Shown here: piece after piece, positions 14,610-23,114 of the stretch | Layout: each line of letters opens with the position of its first letter | Numbering within the stretch: the first letter of the stretch is position 1 | Assembly (NCBI GenBank): GCA_023380935.1 | Contig: JAMCST010000015.1 | Span: forward strand, 1-32,412 | Reading direction: 5' to 3' | Length of the DNA: 32,412 nucleotides | Source: Patescibacteria group bacterium | GTDB lineage: Bacteria > Patescibacteriota > Microgenomatia > UBA1406 > GWC2-37-13 | Notes under the pieces: generated by a model | What the model was told of the DNA's origin: nothing | What the model saw: the letters and a program-made list of their open reading frames with translations, nothing else | Database searches by the model: none | Translations under genes and position numbers: made by a program

Positions 14610-16268
14610 ATGATTAAGCTTAGGCTGTTGTTGGTGCTTTTTGTGGTGGGTTACGTATTGGTTTATGTCAAGCTGTTTTATCTGCAGACTTTCAATTCCC
14701 TTTCCTCCAACGCCAATTATGTGAAGACCGAAAAGATCCAGCCGAGTCGAGGCAAGATCTCCGACCGTCATTTGCTTCCTCTTGCCGTCAACCAAATCAA
14801 ATACCGCCTCTACGTGGAGCCGAAACACATCGGCGACAAGGAGCAATTGGTCCAGCGCCTGGCTCCCAGTCTGTCGTTAAGCGAAGCGTCGCTGGAAGCG
14901 CGGATCGACATGAGCAAAAACTGGGTGTCGGTGGCGGCCGGGATCAGTCCGGAGATGCGCCGCCAGATCATGAAACTGAAATTAAACGGAGTTGGGTTTG
15001 GCGAAGAACCGGACCGCTTCTATCCCGAAGCGTCGCTGTCGGCGCACCTGCTCGGTTTTGTCGGCAAAAACGCCGCCGGCGGCGCAGTAGGATACTTTGG
15101 GGTCGAGGGTTATTACGACAAGGAACTGACCGGGTTGGGAGGGGTGGTACGCTCGGAGCAGGATCTGCTTGGCCGACCGATCTTCTTGGGTATCCAGGAG
15201 AAAATTGACGCGGAAAACGGCCGCGACCTGGTCTTAACCATCGACAACTCGGTGCAGGCGATTATCAAAGGGCGGTTAAAGAATGCCATGGAAAGTTATC
15301 AGGCCCAACAGGGTTGCGTGATCGTGGTCGATCCCAACAACCTTGAAGTCCTGGGTTTAAGTTGTCTGCCCGATTTTGACCCGACCACTTACTACCAGTT
15401 TGACGAAGCGTTGTACAAGAATCCGGCCATCTCCAACCTCTATGAACCGGGCTCGACCTTCAAACCCATGGTGGTGGCAGCGGCACTAAGCGATAAAGCC
15501 ATCAAGCCCAATGATACGTTTGAGGAGGCCGGTCCGGTAACCATAGGAGAGTATAACATCAGGACCTGGGACGACAAATACGAAGGAAAAGTTTCGGTGA
15601 CGCGCATTCTGGAAAAGTCATCAAACGTCGGCATGGTAGCGATCGGCGCGCGGCTGGGAAACCAGAAACTTTATCAGGCGCTAGAGAAATACGGGTTCGG
15701 CAGTCCAACCGGGATCGATCTCCAAGGCGAGGTGGGTGGTTATCTTAAGCCGAAAAACCAGTGGTATCCGATTGATTTTGCCACAGCAACTTTCGGTCAG
15801 GGGATTGCCGTGACCCCAATCCAGATGGTTAAGGCGTTCGCCTCCATCATCAACGGCGGGAATCTATTCCAACCCCATGTGGTAAAAAAACTGGTTTCTG
15901 ACCACGACGAACAGACTATCCCGGTCAAAAGCCTGGGAAGAAGCGTTGACGCAAAAACGTCAGAAATCATCAAACGCATGCTTGAGGCGACCGTGAACAA
16001 CGGCGAAGTTCACTGGGCAAAACCGGCCGGTTACCGGATCGGAGGGAAGACCGGGACAGCCCAAATTGCCATCAAAGGACATTATGATGCGTCAAAAACC
16101 ATCGCCTCGTTTATCGGTTTCGTTCCGGTAGATCAACCGAAATTCCTCGTGCTGACTATATTGTGGGAGCCCAAGGCGTCGCAGTGGGGATCAGAAACGG
16201 CGGCACCGCTCTTTTTCGACATCGCCAAAGACTTGATCGTATATTATAATATATCTCCAGATGAATAA
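14610..16268 (+). CDS. ftsI: Septal transpeptidase FtsI (class B PBP, PBP3-type)
   Basis: A monofunctional transpeptidase that crosslinks septal peptidoglycan together with FtsW. It has 552 residues. The membrane helix is at about 4-24. The PBP dimerisation/pedestal region runs from about 40 to 190, beginning with the RGKISDRHLLPLA motif. The catalytic domain has STFK with nucleophile Ser282 (282-285), SSN (337-339) and KTG (480-482, in GGKTGTAQ). No PASTA domains follow. It starts 2 bases after ftsL and its last 8 bases overlap murE. Confidence 0.95.
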   Translation: MIKLRLLLVLFVVGYVLVYVKLFYLQTFNSLSSNANYVKTEKIQPSRGKISDRHLLPLAVNQIKYRLYVEPKHIGDKEQLVQRLAPSLSLSEASLEARIDMSKNWVSVAAGISPEMRRQIMKLKLNGVGFGEEPDRFYPEASLSAHLLGFVGKNAAGGAVGYFGVEGYYDKELTGLGGVVRSEQDLLGRPIFLGIQEKIDAENGRDLVLTIDNSVQAIIKGRLKNAMESYQAQQGCVIVVDPNNLEVLGLSCLPDFDPTTYYQFDEALYKNPAISNLYEPGSTFKPMVVAAALSDKAIKPNDTFEEAGPVTIGEYNIRTWDDKYEGKVSVTRILEKSSNVGMVAIGARLGNQKLYQALEKYGFGSPTGIDLQGEVGGYLKPKNQWYPIDFATATFGQGIAVTPIQMVKAFASIINGGNLFQPHVVKKLVSDHDEQTIPVKSLGRSVDAKTSEIIKRMLEATVNNGEVHWAKPAGYRIGGKTGTAQIAIKGHYDASKTIASFIGFVPVDQPKFLVLTILWEPKASQWGSETAAPLFFDIAKDLIVYYNISPDE

Positions 16269-17490
16269 AAACGCCGATGATATGTACAGGGCCAAACGCC
16301 TGTACCAACGGGTAAAAAACCTTTATCATCTTTTGGTCGCAGTGCTGGCTAACCTGAGATATGGTTTCCCAAGCCGGCAGATAAAAGTGATTGGTGTTAC
16401 CGGTACCGACGGTAAGACCACGACCGCCAACCTTATTTACCATATTCTGAAGAGCGCCGGTAAACCGGTTTCTCTTATCTCCACCGTCTACGCTCAGGTA
16501 GGTGGGGTTCGTTACGAGACCGGCTTGCATACCACCAATCCGGACGCGATCCAGACTCAACGGTTAATCAGGAAAGCGGTGCAACACGGTGACGAATATA
16601 TGGTGTTTGAAACCACCTCGCACGGCATTGATCAGCACCGTGTTTTTGGCGTTCAATATTATCTAGGGGTAATCACCAACGTTACTCATGAACATCTCGA
16701 CTATCATTATACCTATAAGCATTATCTTGATACCAAAACCAAACTGCTTCTCTGGTCGCAGAAAGCGTTGGTAAACAAGGATGACGTTTCCTATGTCGAG
16801 ATCAAAAAAACGCTACGGAGAAAAAACCATCATTTCTTCACCTATGGCGTGCGCCCCGGGGCCGATTTTTGTCTGGACAAGACGCGTATCGCCAAAAATA
16901 CCCCGCGGTTTAACCGCTTTAATTTCTGCGCGGCATATGCGGTCGGGCGAATGCTGGGCATTTCCGAAGAGGTGATTTATCGGGCCATGGCTAGTTTCCG
17001 GCTACCAAACGGGAGGTGGGAATTAGTCTACGACAGAAAATTCAAGATACTGATCGATTTTGCCCATACTCCTAATGCTTTCAAAAATCTTTTGCCCGAA
17101 GTCAGGGAAAAATTGTTGGGAAACGGCCGATTGATCCATGTATTCGGGGCCGCCGGATTGAGAGATCATACTAAACGCTATCAGATGGGCAAAACCTCTG
17201 GTTCATATTCCGATGTAATTATTTTAACAGAAGAAGATTACCGGACCGAGAGTTTGTATAATATATGTGAACAAATAGGTAAAGGAATCCATTCCGTTAA
17301 TAAAGATTATACAATTATTAATAATAGGCTTGATGCTATCGAAAAAGCAATAAAAATCGCCCAAGACAACGATGTCGTGGTATTAACCGGTAAGGCCCAT
17401 GAACAGAGTCTGTGTCGCCACAAGACCGAGTATCCCTGGAACGAAAAAGCCGCCGTTATGAAAACGCTGAAACATTATGATCTATTATAA
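16261..17490 (+). CDS. murE: MurE-type UDP-MurNAc-tripeptide ligase, short form
   Basis: An ATP-dependent Mur ligase that adds the third amino acid to UDP-MurNAc-L-Ala-D-Glu. The P-loop is GTDGKTTT (48-55). Other Mur ligase landmarks are TTNPD (91-95), ETTSHGIDQHR (117-127), the lysine region YLDTKTK (155-161), RFNRFNFCAA (216-225) and IDFAHTPN (265-272). At 409 residues it lacks most of the N-terminal UDP-binding domain of standard MurE (about 480-500 residues). The amino-acid selectivity motif, DNPR in meso-diaminopimelate enzymes, reads EDYR (325-328). The arginine and the later GKAHE glutamate (381) are kept, so diaminopimelate is plausible but unproven. The overlap with ftsI is 8 bases and with pgeF 14. 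Bases about 17200-17370 are unusually AT-rich. Confidence 0.88.
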   Translation: MNKNADDMYRAKRLYQRVKNLYHLLVAVLANLRYGFPSRQIKVIGVTGTDGKTTTANLIYHILKSAGKPVSLISTVYAQVGGVRYETGLHTTNPDAIQTQRLIRKAVQHGDEYMVFETTSHGIDQHRVFGVQYYLGVITNVTHEHLDYHYTYKHYLDTKTKLLLWSQKALVNKDDVSYVEIKKTLRRKNHHFFTYGVRPGADFCLDKTRIAKNTPRFNRFNFCAAYAVGRMLGISEEVIYRAMASFRLPNGRWELVYDRKFKILIDFAHTPNAFKNLLPEVREKLLGNGRLIHVFGAAGLRDHTKRYQMGKTSGSYSDVIILTEEDYRTESLYNICEQIGKGIHSVNKDYTIINNRLDAIEKAIKIAQDNDVVVLTGKAHEQSLCRHKTEYPWNEKAAVMKTLKHYDLL

Positions 17491-18205
17491 CCGCGACCGG
17501 CAAGTTTTCCAATCCTCATTGTTTGACGGCCGGTTTTGTGCCGGTTTTGGCACCAAGCAAAACGGCAACGCCAAAAATCTTAACCAGACTTGGCATTATT
17601 TTGATGAACAGCAGGGTGATTTCCGACACATTGTTTTTCTTAAACAAGTTCACTCGGATCGCAGTTGTTATGTGAGCCGAGTAACTGAGCCGTTAACGGT
17701 AATCCTCGATACCGATGCGGCGGTGACGAAGCTGAATAAAACCGTATTTGTCGTCAAGACCGCCGACTGTCTGCCGCTAATTTACGCCGACGCGGCCAAC
17801 GGCATCATCGGCATTTCTCATAACGGTTGGCGCGGTACGGCCAAAAAAATATCCCATCGGGTGATCGATTTGTTCATCCGACACGGGTCGCGACCAGATC
17901 AGATTACGGTTGTGATCGGGCCGGGAATCAACCAGTGCTGTTACGAGATCGGCGACGAGCTTTATCAGCATTTTCACCACCACTATGGCAAATATGCCGG
18001 GCAAATTTTCAGGCGAGATCAGGGAAAAACTTATCTTAACCTGTTGCGTTTGAATTATTTGTTACTGCTGGAAAAACAGATTCTTCCCCAACGCATCGAT
18101 TATTTCCCTTTTTGTACCAGTTGCGACGCGCGAAGATTTTATTCTTTTCGCCGGGGAAACCGCCGGTCGTTCGGCGAGATGTTCAGTTATGTATCGCGCC
18201 CGTAA
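17477..18205 (+). CDS. pgeF: Multicopper-oxidase-fold protein PgeF (YfiH/YlmD family)
   Basis: A cytosolic laccase-domain protein. In E. coli, PgeF removes wrongly incorporated L-Ser from UDP-MurNAc-L-Ala-L-Ser; related proteins also act as purine nucleoside phosphorylases. It has 242 residues. The metal site is marked by QVH (57-59), TADCLPL (96-102, Cys98) and SHNGWRGTAKKI (114-125, His115). GPGINQCCYEIG (148-159) and the C-terminal CTSCD..RFYSFRRG block complete the family signature. Its place between murE and murC, with a 14-base overlap of murE, favours the precursor-editing role. This is inference from context. Confidence 0.92.
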   Translation: MIYYNRDRQVFQSSLFDGRFCAGFGTKQNGNAKNLNQTWHYFDEQQGDFRHIVFLKQVHSDRSCYVSRVTEPLTVILDTDAAVTKLNKTVFVVKTADCLPLIYADAANGIIGISHNGWRGTAKKISHRVIDLFIRHGSRPDQITVVIGPGINQCCYEIGDELYQHFHHHYGKYAGQIFRRDQGKTYLNLLRLNYLLLLEKQILPQRIDYFPFCTSCDARRFYSFRRGNRRSFGEMFSYVSRP

Positions 18206-18214
18206 TTTTCATTT

Positions 18215-19636
18215 ATGAAACCATTGCATCAATTCCAGCATCCGTTCCTGGTCGGTGTCAAGGGGGTGGCGATGGCCAATCTGGCCGTGCTTTTCAAGAA
18301 AATGGGAAAAACCGTAAGCGGAAGTGATGTCGAAGAGGCGTTTATTACCGATGTCCTACTTCAAGAAAACCGGATCGATGTGGTTCATTCGTTCCGTCCG
18401 GCAGGGCTGCCGCCCCAAACGGATTTGGTGATTTACTCCGGGGCGCACGGCGGCACGCATAATCCCCAGGTTGATTTCGCCCGGCATAGCGGACTGGCGG
18501 TCATGCACCAGGCGGGCGTCATCAACCGGATTGCCGACACATTTAAGGTCAAGATTGCCGTCTGCGGCTGTCACGGAAAAACCACTACCACGGCTCTGCT
18601 GGCTTATGGTTTAACCCGCCTGGGCAAACGACCGAGTTATCTGGTCGGAGCACCGAGTTTCCATGCCGGCACCAAGCGCTATCCCGGCGCCGGCTATCAC
18701 CTTTCCGATTATTTCGTTTGGGAAGCGGATGAATACGGAGTCAGTCCGCCCGACGACAAAACGCCAAAAATCAGTTACTATGCTTCTGACCTGACTGTGG
18801 CCACCAACATTGATTTTGACCACCCCGATGTTTATCAAAACATCGACCAGGTAAAAAATGCCTACCTGGATTTCTTCCGCCGCTGCGGCCAGCTGGTTTT
18901 TTGTGGTGACGACCACCGGTTGCGGTCGCTGCAAACACAGCTGCGGTGTCCGTACTCTACCTTTGGTTACGGTACTGACAACGATCTGGCAATTTCGGGT
19001 TTAAAGGTTGAGGGACGGGTGTCGCATTTTTGCTTATCGTATCGCGGTCAGGATCTGGGCGAGTGGACCAGCGCCTTGTTCGGAGAAAAAAACATTAGCA
19101 ATCTGAGCGGAGTAGTGCTTGCTTTGCTGCGGTTGGGTTTTCCGGTCAACCGGATCAAAACGGCCATCGCCGGTTTTTCTGGCGTGAAACGGCGCATGGA
19201 ACTGGTTTATCAAAACCACAACTACCGGATTATCGACGACTACGCTCATCATCCTCGGGAAATTGAGGCAACCATTCAGGCGTTGCGCCGGCGTTTTCCT
19301 GAGCGGCGTTTGCTCATCGTGTTCCAGCCGCACACGTTCTCCCGCACCAAGACCTTAAGCCGTCAGTTTGCCCGTGCCTTGTCGCAAGCGGACCTAAGCC
19401 TGATCGTGCCGATTTTTGTTTCGGCCCGCGAATCGCCGGTGCCTCCGGTGGCCGTCAACCAGCTACTGAAAGATATTGCCCGTCAAGCCAGGCCATCCTC
19501 GATAAGCGTTTGTCGCAATCACGCCGATTTGTTGGCGCAGCTGGCCCAGCGGATCAGTCCGGGAGACATAATGGTGACGATGGGTGCCGGTGACGTTTAC
19601 AAGCTGAAAAATGATATAATAAGGCTCATTAGATGA
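18215..19636 (+). CDS. murC: UDP-N-acetylmuramate-L-alanine ligase
   Basis: An ATP-dependent Mur ligase that attaches L-Ala to UDP-MurNAc, the first peptide step. It has 473 residues. The N-terminal UDP-binding loop is VGVKGVAMANLA (13-24), the P-loop is CGCHGKTTTT (117-126), and DDYAHHPREI (341-350) is followed by FQPHTFSRTK. The C-terminal GAGDVYKL is also typical of MurC. The central acidic motif is EADEY (170-174), closer to Mpl than to the usual MurC EADES. The C-terminal domain and cluster position still favour MurC. It starts 9 bases after pgeF without a Shine-Dalgarno and overlaps murB by 4 bases. Confidence 0.93.
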   Translation: MKPLHQFQHPFLVGVKGVAMANLAVLFKKMGKTVSGSDVEEAFITDVLLQENRIDVVHSFRPAGLPPQTDLVIYSGAHGGTHNPQVDFARHSGLAVMHQAGVINRIADTFKVKIAVCGCHGKTTTTALLAYGLTRLGKRPSYLVGAPSFHAGTKRYPGAGYHLSDYFVWEADEYGVSPPDDKTPKISYYASDLTVATNIDFDHPDVYQNIDQVKNAYLDFFRRCGQLVFCGDDHRLRSLQTQLRCPYSTFGYGTDNDLAISGLKVEGRVSHFCLSYRGQDLGEWTSALFGEKNISNLSGVVLALLRLGFPVNRIKTAIAGFSGVKRRMELVYQNHNYRIIDDYAHHPREIEATIQALRRRFPERRLLIVFQPHTFSRTKTLSRQFARALSQADLSLIVPIFVSARESPVPPVAVNQLLKDIARQARPSSISVCRNHADLLAQLAQRISPGDIMVTMGAGDVYKLKNDIIRLIR

Positions 19637-20544
19637 ACATTCAAAAGCAGATCAGCTTGGGAGCGTTTCTGACCCTGAAAACCGCGACAAAGGCGCGTTA
19701 TTTTACCGAAGCCGATTCTTTACCCGCTCTACAGGAAGCAATCGCCTGGGCCAGGTACCACCATCTGCCCTATTGCCTGATCGGCGGTGGCTCTAACCTG
19801 GTTTTCCGGACCGACGAGTACCCGGGTTTGATCATCAAAAACTCGCTAAAAGACGTCAAGGTCATCAAAGAAGACGAGCGCAGCGTTACGGTCCTGGTAG
19901 GAGGCGGTTGTCCATTGGCGTTGTTGATTAACCGCGCTCTTGCCCAGGGATGGTCGGGACTAGAATATCATCGGGGGCTGCCGGGAACAGTCGGCGGGGC
20001 ACTGGCAATGAACTCCAAATGGACAAAGCCGTTGGCGTTCGTAAGCGACAACTTGATCAAGGCGACTTTGTTGAATCGAGACGGAAATCGCGTGCGGTCG
20101 GTAAAACGCCCATACTTCCGGTTTGCTTATGATTTCAGCACGGTGCAGACGACCGGTGAAATCATCGTTGACGGATCGTTTCATTTTCCCAAGGCCGAAC
20201 CCGCTTTGTTGCGGAAGCGGGCCGAAGCGGCACTGGCCTATCGTAAAGAGACGCAGCCGGTCGGCGCAGCTACCTGCGGTTGTTTTTTCCAGAATATCAG
20301 TGCAGCGGACCAGCGTCGTCTGCGTCTGCCGACGGCCTCGGCCGGATATCTAATTGACCGCTGCGGTTTGAAGGGTGTTTCGGTGGGCGGTTTTTCCGTG
20401 TCCGCCGTCCACGCCAATTTTATCGTTAACCTTCATCCCGGAGAATCGTGTCTTGGCGACCTGTTCAACTTGACCAATCTCATAAAAACCCAGATTGAGG
20501 AAAAATATCAGATAAAATTGAAGGAAGAGGTCGTTATGATTTGA
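19633..20544 (+). CDS. murB: UDP-N-acetylenolpyruvoylglucosamine reductase
   Basis: A FAD/NADPH enzyme that reduces enolpyruvyl-UDP-GlcNAc to UDP-MurNAc. It has 303 residues. FAD-binding segments are IGGGSNLVF (50-58) and RGLPGTVGGALAMNS (114-128). The YRKETQP block (203-209) and the terminal LKEEVVMI (catalytic Glu299) are present. The catalytic loop, usually SAGS.FKNP with an active-site serine, reads TCGCFFQN (214-221), so a cysteine (Cys217) takes the place of the serine. The insert of long (type I) MurB is absent. The start overlaps murC by 4 bases. Confidence 0.94.
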   Translation: MNIQKQISLGAFLTLKTATKARYFTEADSLPALQEAIAWARYHHLPYCLIGGGSNLVFRTDEYPGLIIKNSLKDVKVIKEDERSVTVLVGGGCPLALLINRALAQGWSGLEYHRGLPGTVGGALAMNSKWTKPLAFVSDNLIKATLLNRDGNRVRSVKRPYFRFAYDFSTVQTTGEIIVDGSFHFPKAEPALLRKRAEAALAYRKETQPVGAATCGCFFQNISAADQRRLRLPTASAGYLIDRCGLKGVSVGGFSVSAVHANFIVNLHPGESCLGDLFNLTNLIKTQIEEKYQIKLKEEVVMI

Positions 20545-20553
20545 TATCCAAAC

Positions 20554-21882
20554 ATGGTTGAAGACGCCTATATCATCCAAGGAGGCAAAATATTGCGGGG
20601 CGAGGTGCAGTTGTCCGGTGCCAAAAACATCGCCTTGAAGACGATGATCGCCGCTCTGCTCTTCGATGGTCCGGTGACACTGCACAACGTGCCGCGCATC
20701 CGAGACGTAGACGAATTGATCAACCTGATTCGCCATATCGGAGGCGAGGCTGACTTTGTCGCCAAAAACACCCTGGTGGTTAACGGAAAAAATATCGGCG
20801 AAAATCGGCTCGACTTTCTTTATGCGGCCAAAGTACGGGTTTCGTTTATGTTTTTTGCGCCGTTGCTGTACAAATTCCACCAGGCGTTTATTCCCAATCC
20901 CGGCGGTTGCCGGTTGGGAGCCCGTTCGATCAATCGGGTAATTGCCGGAATGGAGGCGCTGGGAATCAGGGTAACTTACGATTCCACTACCGGATATTAC
21001 CGGGCGCAGATGAATGAGAAACCCAAAGGAAGATTCCGGTTTGAAAAACCAAGCCACACCGGTACGGAAATGATGATTATTCTGTCGGTGTTGAGCGATA
21101 ACCAGATCGTAATCGAAAACGCCGCGCTCGAGCCCGAGGTGGATGACCTGATCAACTTCCTTAATCGTTCCGGCGCCGCCATCAAGCGGGAAGGAACAAC
21201 GATTAAAATACGCGGAGTCGGTTCGCTCAAGCAGAGTGATCCCTATGTGATTGCCTGTGACCGTAACGAGGCGGCCACATTCATCTGTTTGGCTTTAGCC
21301 AGCCGGGGAGAGGTGGTGGTTTCCGACATCCCGAAAAACTACATTGGCGCTTTGGTGGAGGCGCTTGAGCGGGCCGGTGCCCAGGTAAAACAGATTAAGG
21401 CCAACCATTGGTATTTTGCTTATTCCCGCCCGCTGCGTGCCGTGAACATCGAAACCACGCCCTATCCCGGTTTCATGACCGACTGGCAACCGCTTTGGGC
21501 AGTCTTAATGACCCAGGCTCATGGAGTCAGCCAGATTCACGAACGGTTGTTTGAAAACCGCTTCAGCTATGTTGATGAACTGAAAAAACTGGGGGCGAAC
21601 ATTGAGTTTATCAATCTGCCGGTCGTCCATCCAGAACAGTATTATTTTTTTAATTACAGCGAAAAATCCAGTTATTCACAAGCCATTAAAGTTACCGGAC
21701 CGCAGCAGTTGCACAACGGCGTGTTGACGGTTGGAGATCTGCGTGCCGGGGCCACCCTGGCCATTGCCGCCCTGATTGCCCAAGGTGAGTCGGTGGTTTC
21801 CGGCGTTTCCATTTTGGAACGGGGTTATGAGGATTTTGTTGCCAAGGTCCGGGCACTGGGCGGGACAATTAAGAAAGTATGA
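20554..21882 (+). CDS. murA: UDP-N-acetylglucosamine 1-carboxyvinyltransferase
   Basis: This enzyme transfers enolpyruvate from phosphoenolpyruvate to UDP-GlcNAc, the committed step of peptidoglycan synthesis. It has 442 residues and the inside-out alpha/beta barrel repeats of the EPSP synthase fold. LSGAKNIALK (20-29) carries the conserved Lys-Asn pair. NPGGCRLGAR (115-124) keeps the active-site Cys119, the residue attacked by fosfomycin in sensitive enzymes. YPGFMTDWQ (304-312) carries the catalytic Asp310. It lies 9 bases after murB and overlaps the next gene by 4 bases. Confidence 0.96.
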   Translation: MVEDAYIIQGGKILRGEVQLSGAKNIALKTMIAALLFDGPVTLHNVPRIRDVDELINLIRHIGGEADFVAKNTLVVNGKNIGENRLDFLYAAKVRVSFMFFAPLLYKFHQAFIPNPGGCRLGARSINRVIAGMEALGIRVTYDSTTGYYRAQMNEKPKGRFRFEKPSHTGTEMMIILSVLSDNQIVIENAALEPEVDDLINFLNRSGAAIKREGTTIKIRGVGSLKQSDPYVIACDRNEAATFICLALASRGEVVVSDIPKNYIGALVEALERAGAQVKQIKANHWYFAYSRPLRAVNIETTPYPGFMTDWQPLWAVLMTQAHGVSQIHERLFENRFSYVDELKKLGANIEFINLPVVHPEQYYFFNYSEKSSYSQAIKVTGPQQLHNGVLTVGDLRAGATLAIAALIAQGESVVSGVSILERGYEDFVAKVRALGGTIKKV

Positions 21883-23114
21883 GAAAAATCAAGCAGGCAA
21901 TCATACTGGCCGGCGGGAAAAGTCGTCGCTTTTGGCCGCTGACCAATAAGGCGCTGATTCCTTTTATGGGAAAACCGATCATCGACTATCAGCACGAACT
22001 GATGCTTAGTTTTGTCGATACGGTTTATGTCGTCGGCAACCTCGAGTTACAAAAGCGTTGGTGGAAGCATCAATCCCACACCCGTTTTGTTAAGCAAAAC
22101 CAGGCCGACGGGATGGCCGGTGCCTTGCTCAGTCTTCCTAAAACCGTTAAAGGCGAAGCGCTGATCGTCAATGCCACCGACGTGTTTGAACCCGGACTGT
22201 TAACCCGCTATCAAAAAATATTAACTAACCGCTCCTACGATCTGGTGGTGACCGGCAAGCCGCTCGATCACTATTTTCCCGGCGGTTATTGGCGTTTGGA
22301 AGGTGGCCGGCCGGTCGGCGTGGTGGAAAAACCGCCGAGCAACCAACTTCCGTCTCGTCTGGTCAAACTGATGGTTGATTATTGCGCGGACATCGGTCAG
22401 TTAATCAACCAGGTCAAATCGACCACTAGTCAGATGGATGACCGGTATGAGCGGGCCCTTGACCGTCTTCTTAAGGCCGGGAAAAAAATCCGGTTGGTCG
22501 AGTATGCGGGAGAGTGGTTGGCACTGAAATATCCCTGGCAGGTTTTGTCGATGCTCGCATTTTTTCTCAAAACCCTCAAGCGCAACGCCTCAACTGTCCA
22601 GGTTGCTATCGCGCCTTCTGCGGAGGTTGTCGGGCCGGTGGTGTTCGGGAATAACGTTAGGATCGGCAGTTTTGCCAAAATAGTTGGTCCGTGTTACATC
22701 GGCAACAATGTTGCGATCGGTGATTATGCTTTGGTCAGGGAAAGCCAGGTGGGGGACAACTGTCTGATCGGCGCCCATAGCGAACTGGCGCGTTCCTATC
22801 TGTCGGAAAACGTGATGCTTCACCGTTGTTATGTGGGTGATTCGGTAATCGGACGCCGGGTGATGTTTGGTGCCGGCGCGGTGACTGCCAATCTCCGGTT
22901 TGACCAGCGTCCGGTGAGGTCAATGGTAGGAGAGGATAACATCGCTACCCGGCTAGGTAAATTCGGCACGGTGGTCGGCGACGGGAGTCAGATCGGCGTC
23001 AACGTCACCATTCTTCCCGGCAAAAAAATTGGCGCGAACGCCACGGTGATGTCAGGTACAGTGGTAAGGCGCGACATCGCTGACGATCAGTTTTTCCGAC
23101 CTGTCAACCTATGA
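21879..23114 (+). CDS. GlmU-like sugar-1-phosphate nucleotidylyltransferase / acyltransferase
   Basis: A 411-residue two-domain protein. The N-terminal nucleotidyltransferase has the sugar-nucleotide signature LAGGKSRRFWPLT..ALIPFMGKPII (10-35). The C-terminal part from about 240 is a left-handed beta helix of hexapeptide repeats such as VVGPVVFGNNVRIGSFAKIVG and IGNNVAIGDYALV. The segment GAGAVTANLRFD near the end is the form seen in archaeal bifunctional sugar-1-phosphate nucleotidylyltransferase/acetyltransferases rather than in E. coli GlmU. Its position directly after murA and before yvcK suggests that it makes UDP-GlcNAc, the substrate of MurA. Another sugar nucleotide remains possible, so no symbol is given. 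It overlaps both neighbours by 4 bases. Confidence 0.85.
   Translation: MRKIKQAIILAGGKSRRFWPLTNKALIPFMGKPIIDYQHELMLSFVDTVYVVGNLELQKRWWKHQSHTRFVKQNQADGMAGALLSLPKTVKGEALIVNATDVFEPGLLTRYQKILTNRSYDLVVTGKPLDHYFPGGYWRLEGGRPVGVVEKPPSNQLPSRLVKLMVDYCADIGQLINQVKSTTSQMDDRYERALDRLLKAGKKIRLVEYAGEWLALKYPWQVLSMLAFFLKTLKRNASTVQVAIAPSAEVVGPVVFGNNVRIGSFAKIVGPCYIGNNVAIGDYALVRESQVGDNCLIGAHSELARSYLSENVMLHRCYVGDSVIGRRVMFGAGAVTANLRFDQRPVRSMVGEDNIATRLGKFGTVVGDGSQIGVNVTILPGKKIGANATVMSGTVVRRDIADDQFFRPVNL

Noticed and set aside
18215-19636. Mpl (murein peptide ligase) instead of MurC
   Set aside because: The EADEY motif is Mpl-like, but the C-terminal DDYAHHP..FQPHTFSRT and GAGDVY blocks and the cluster position fit MurC better.
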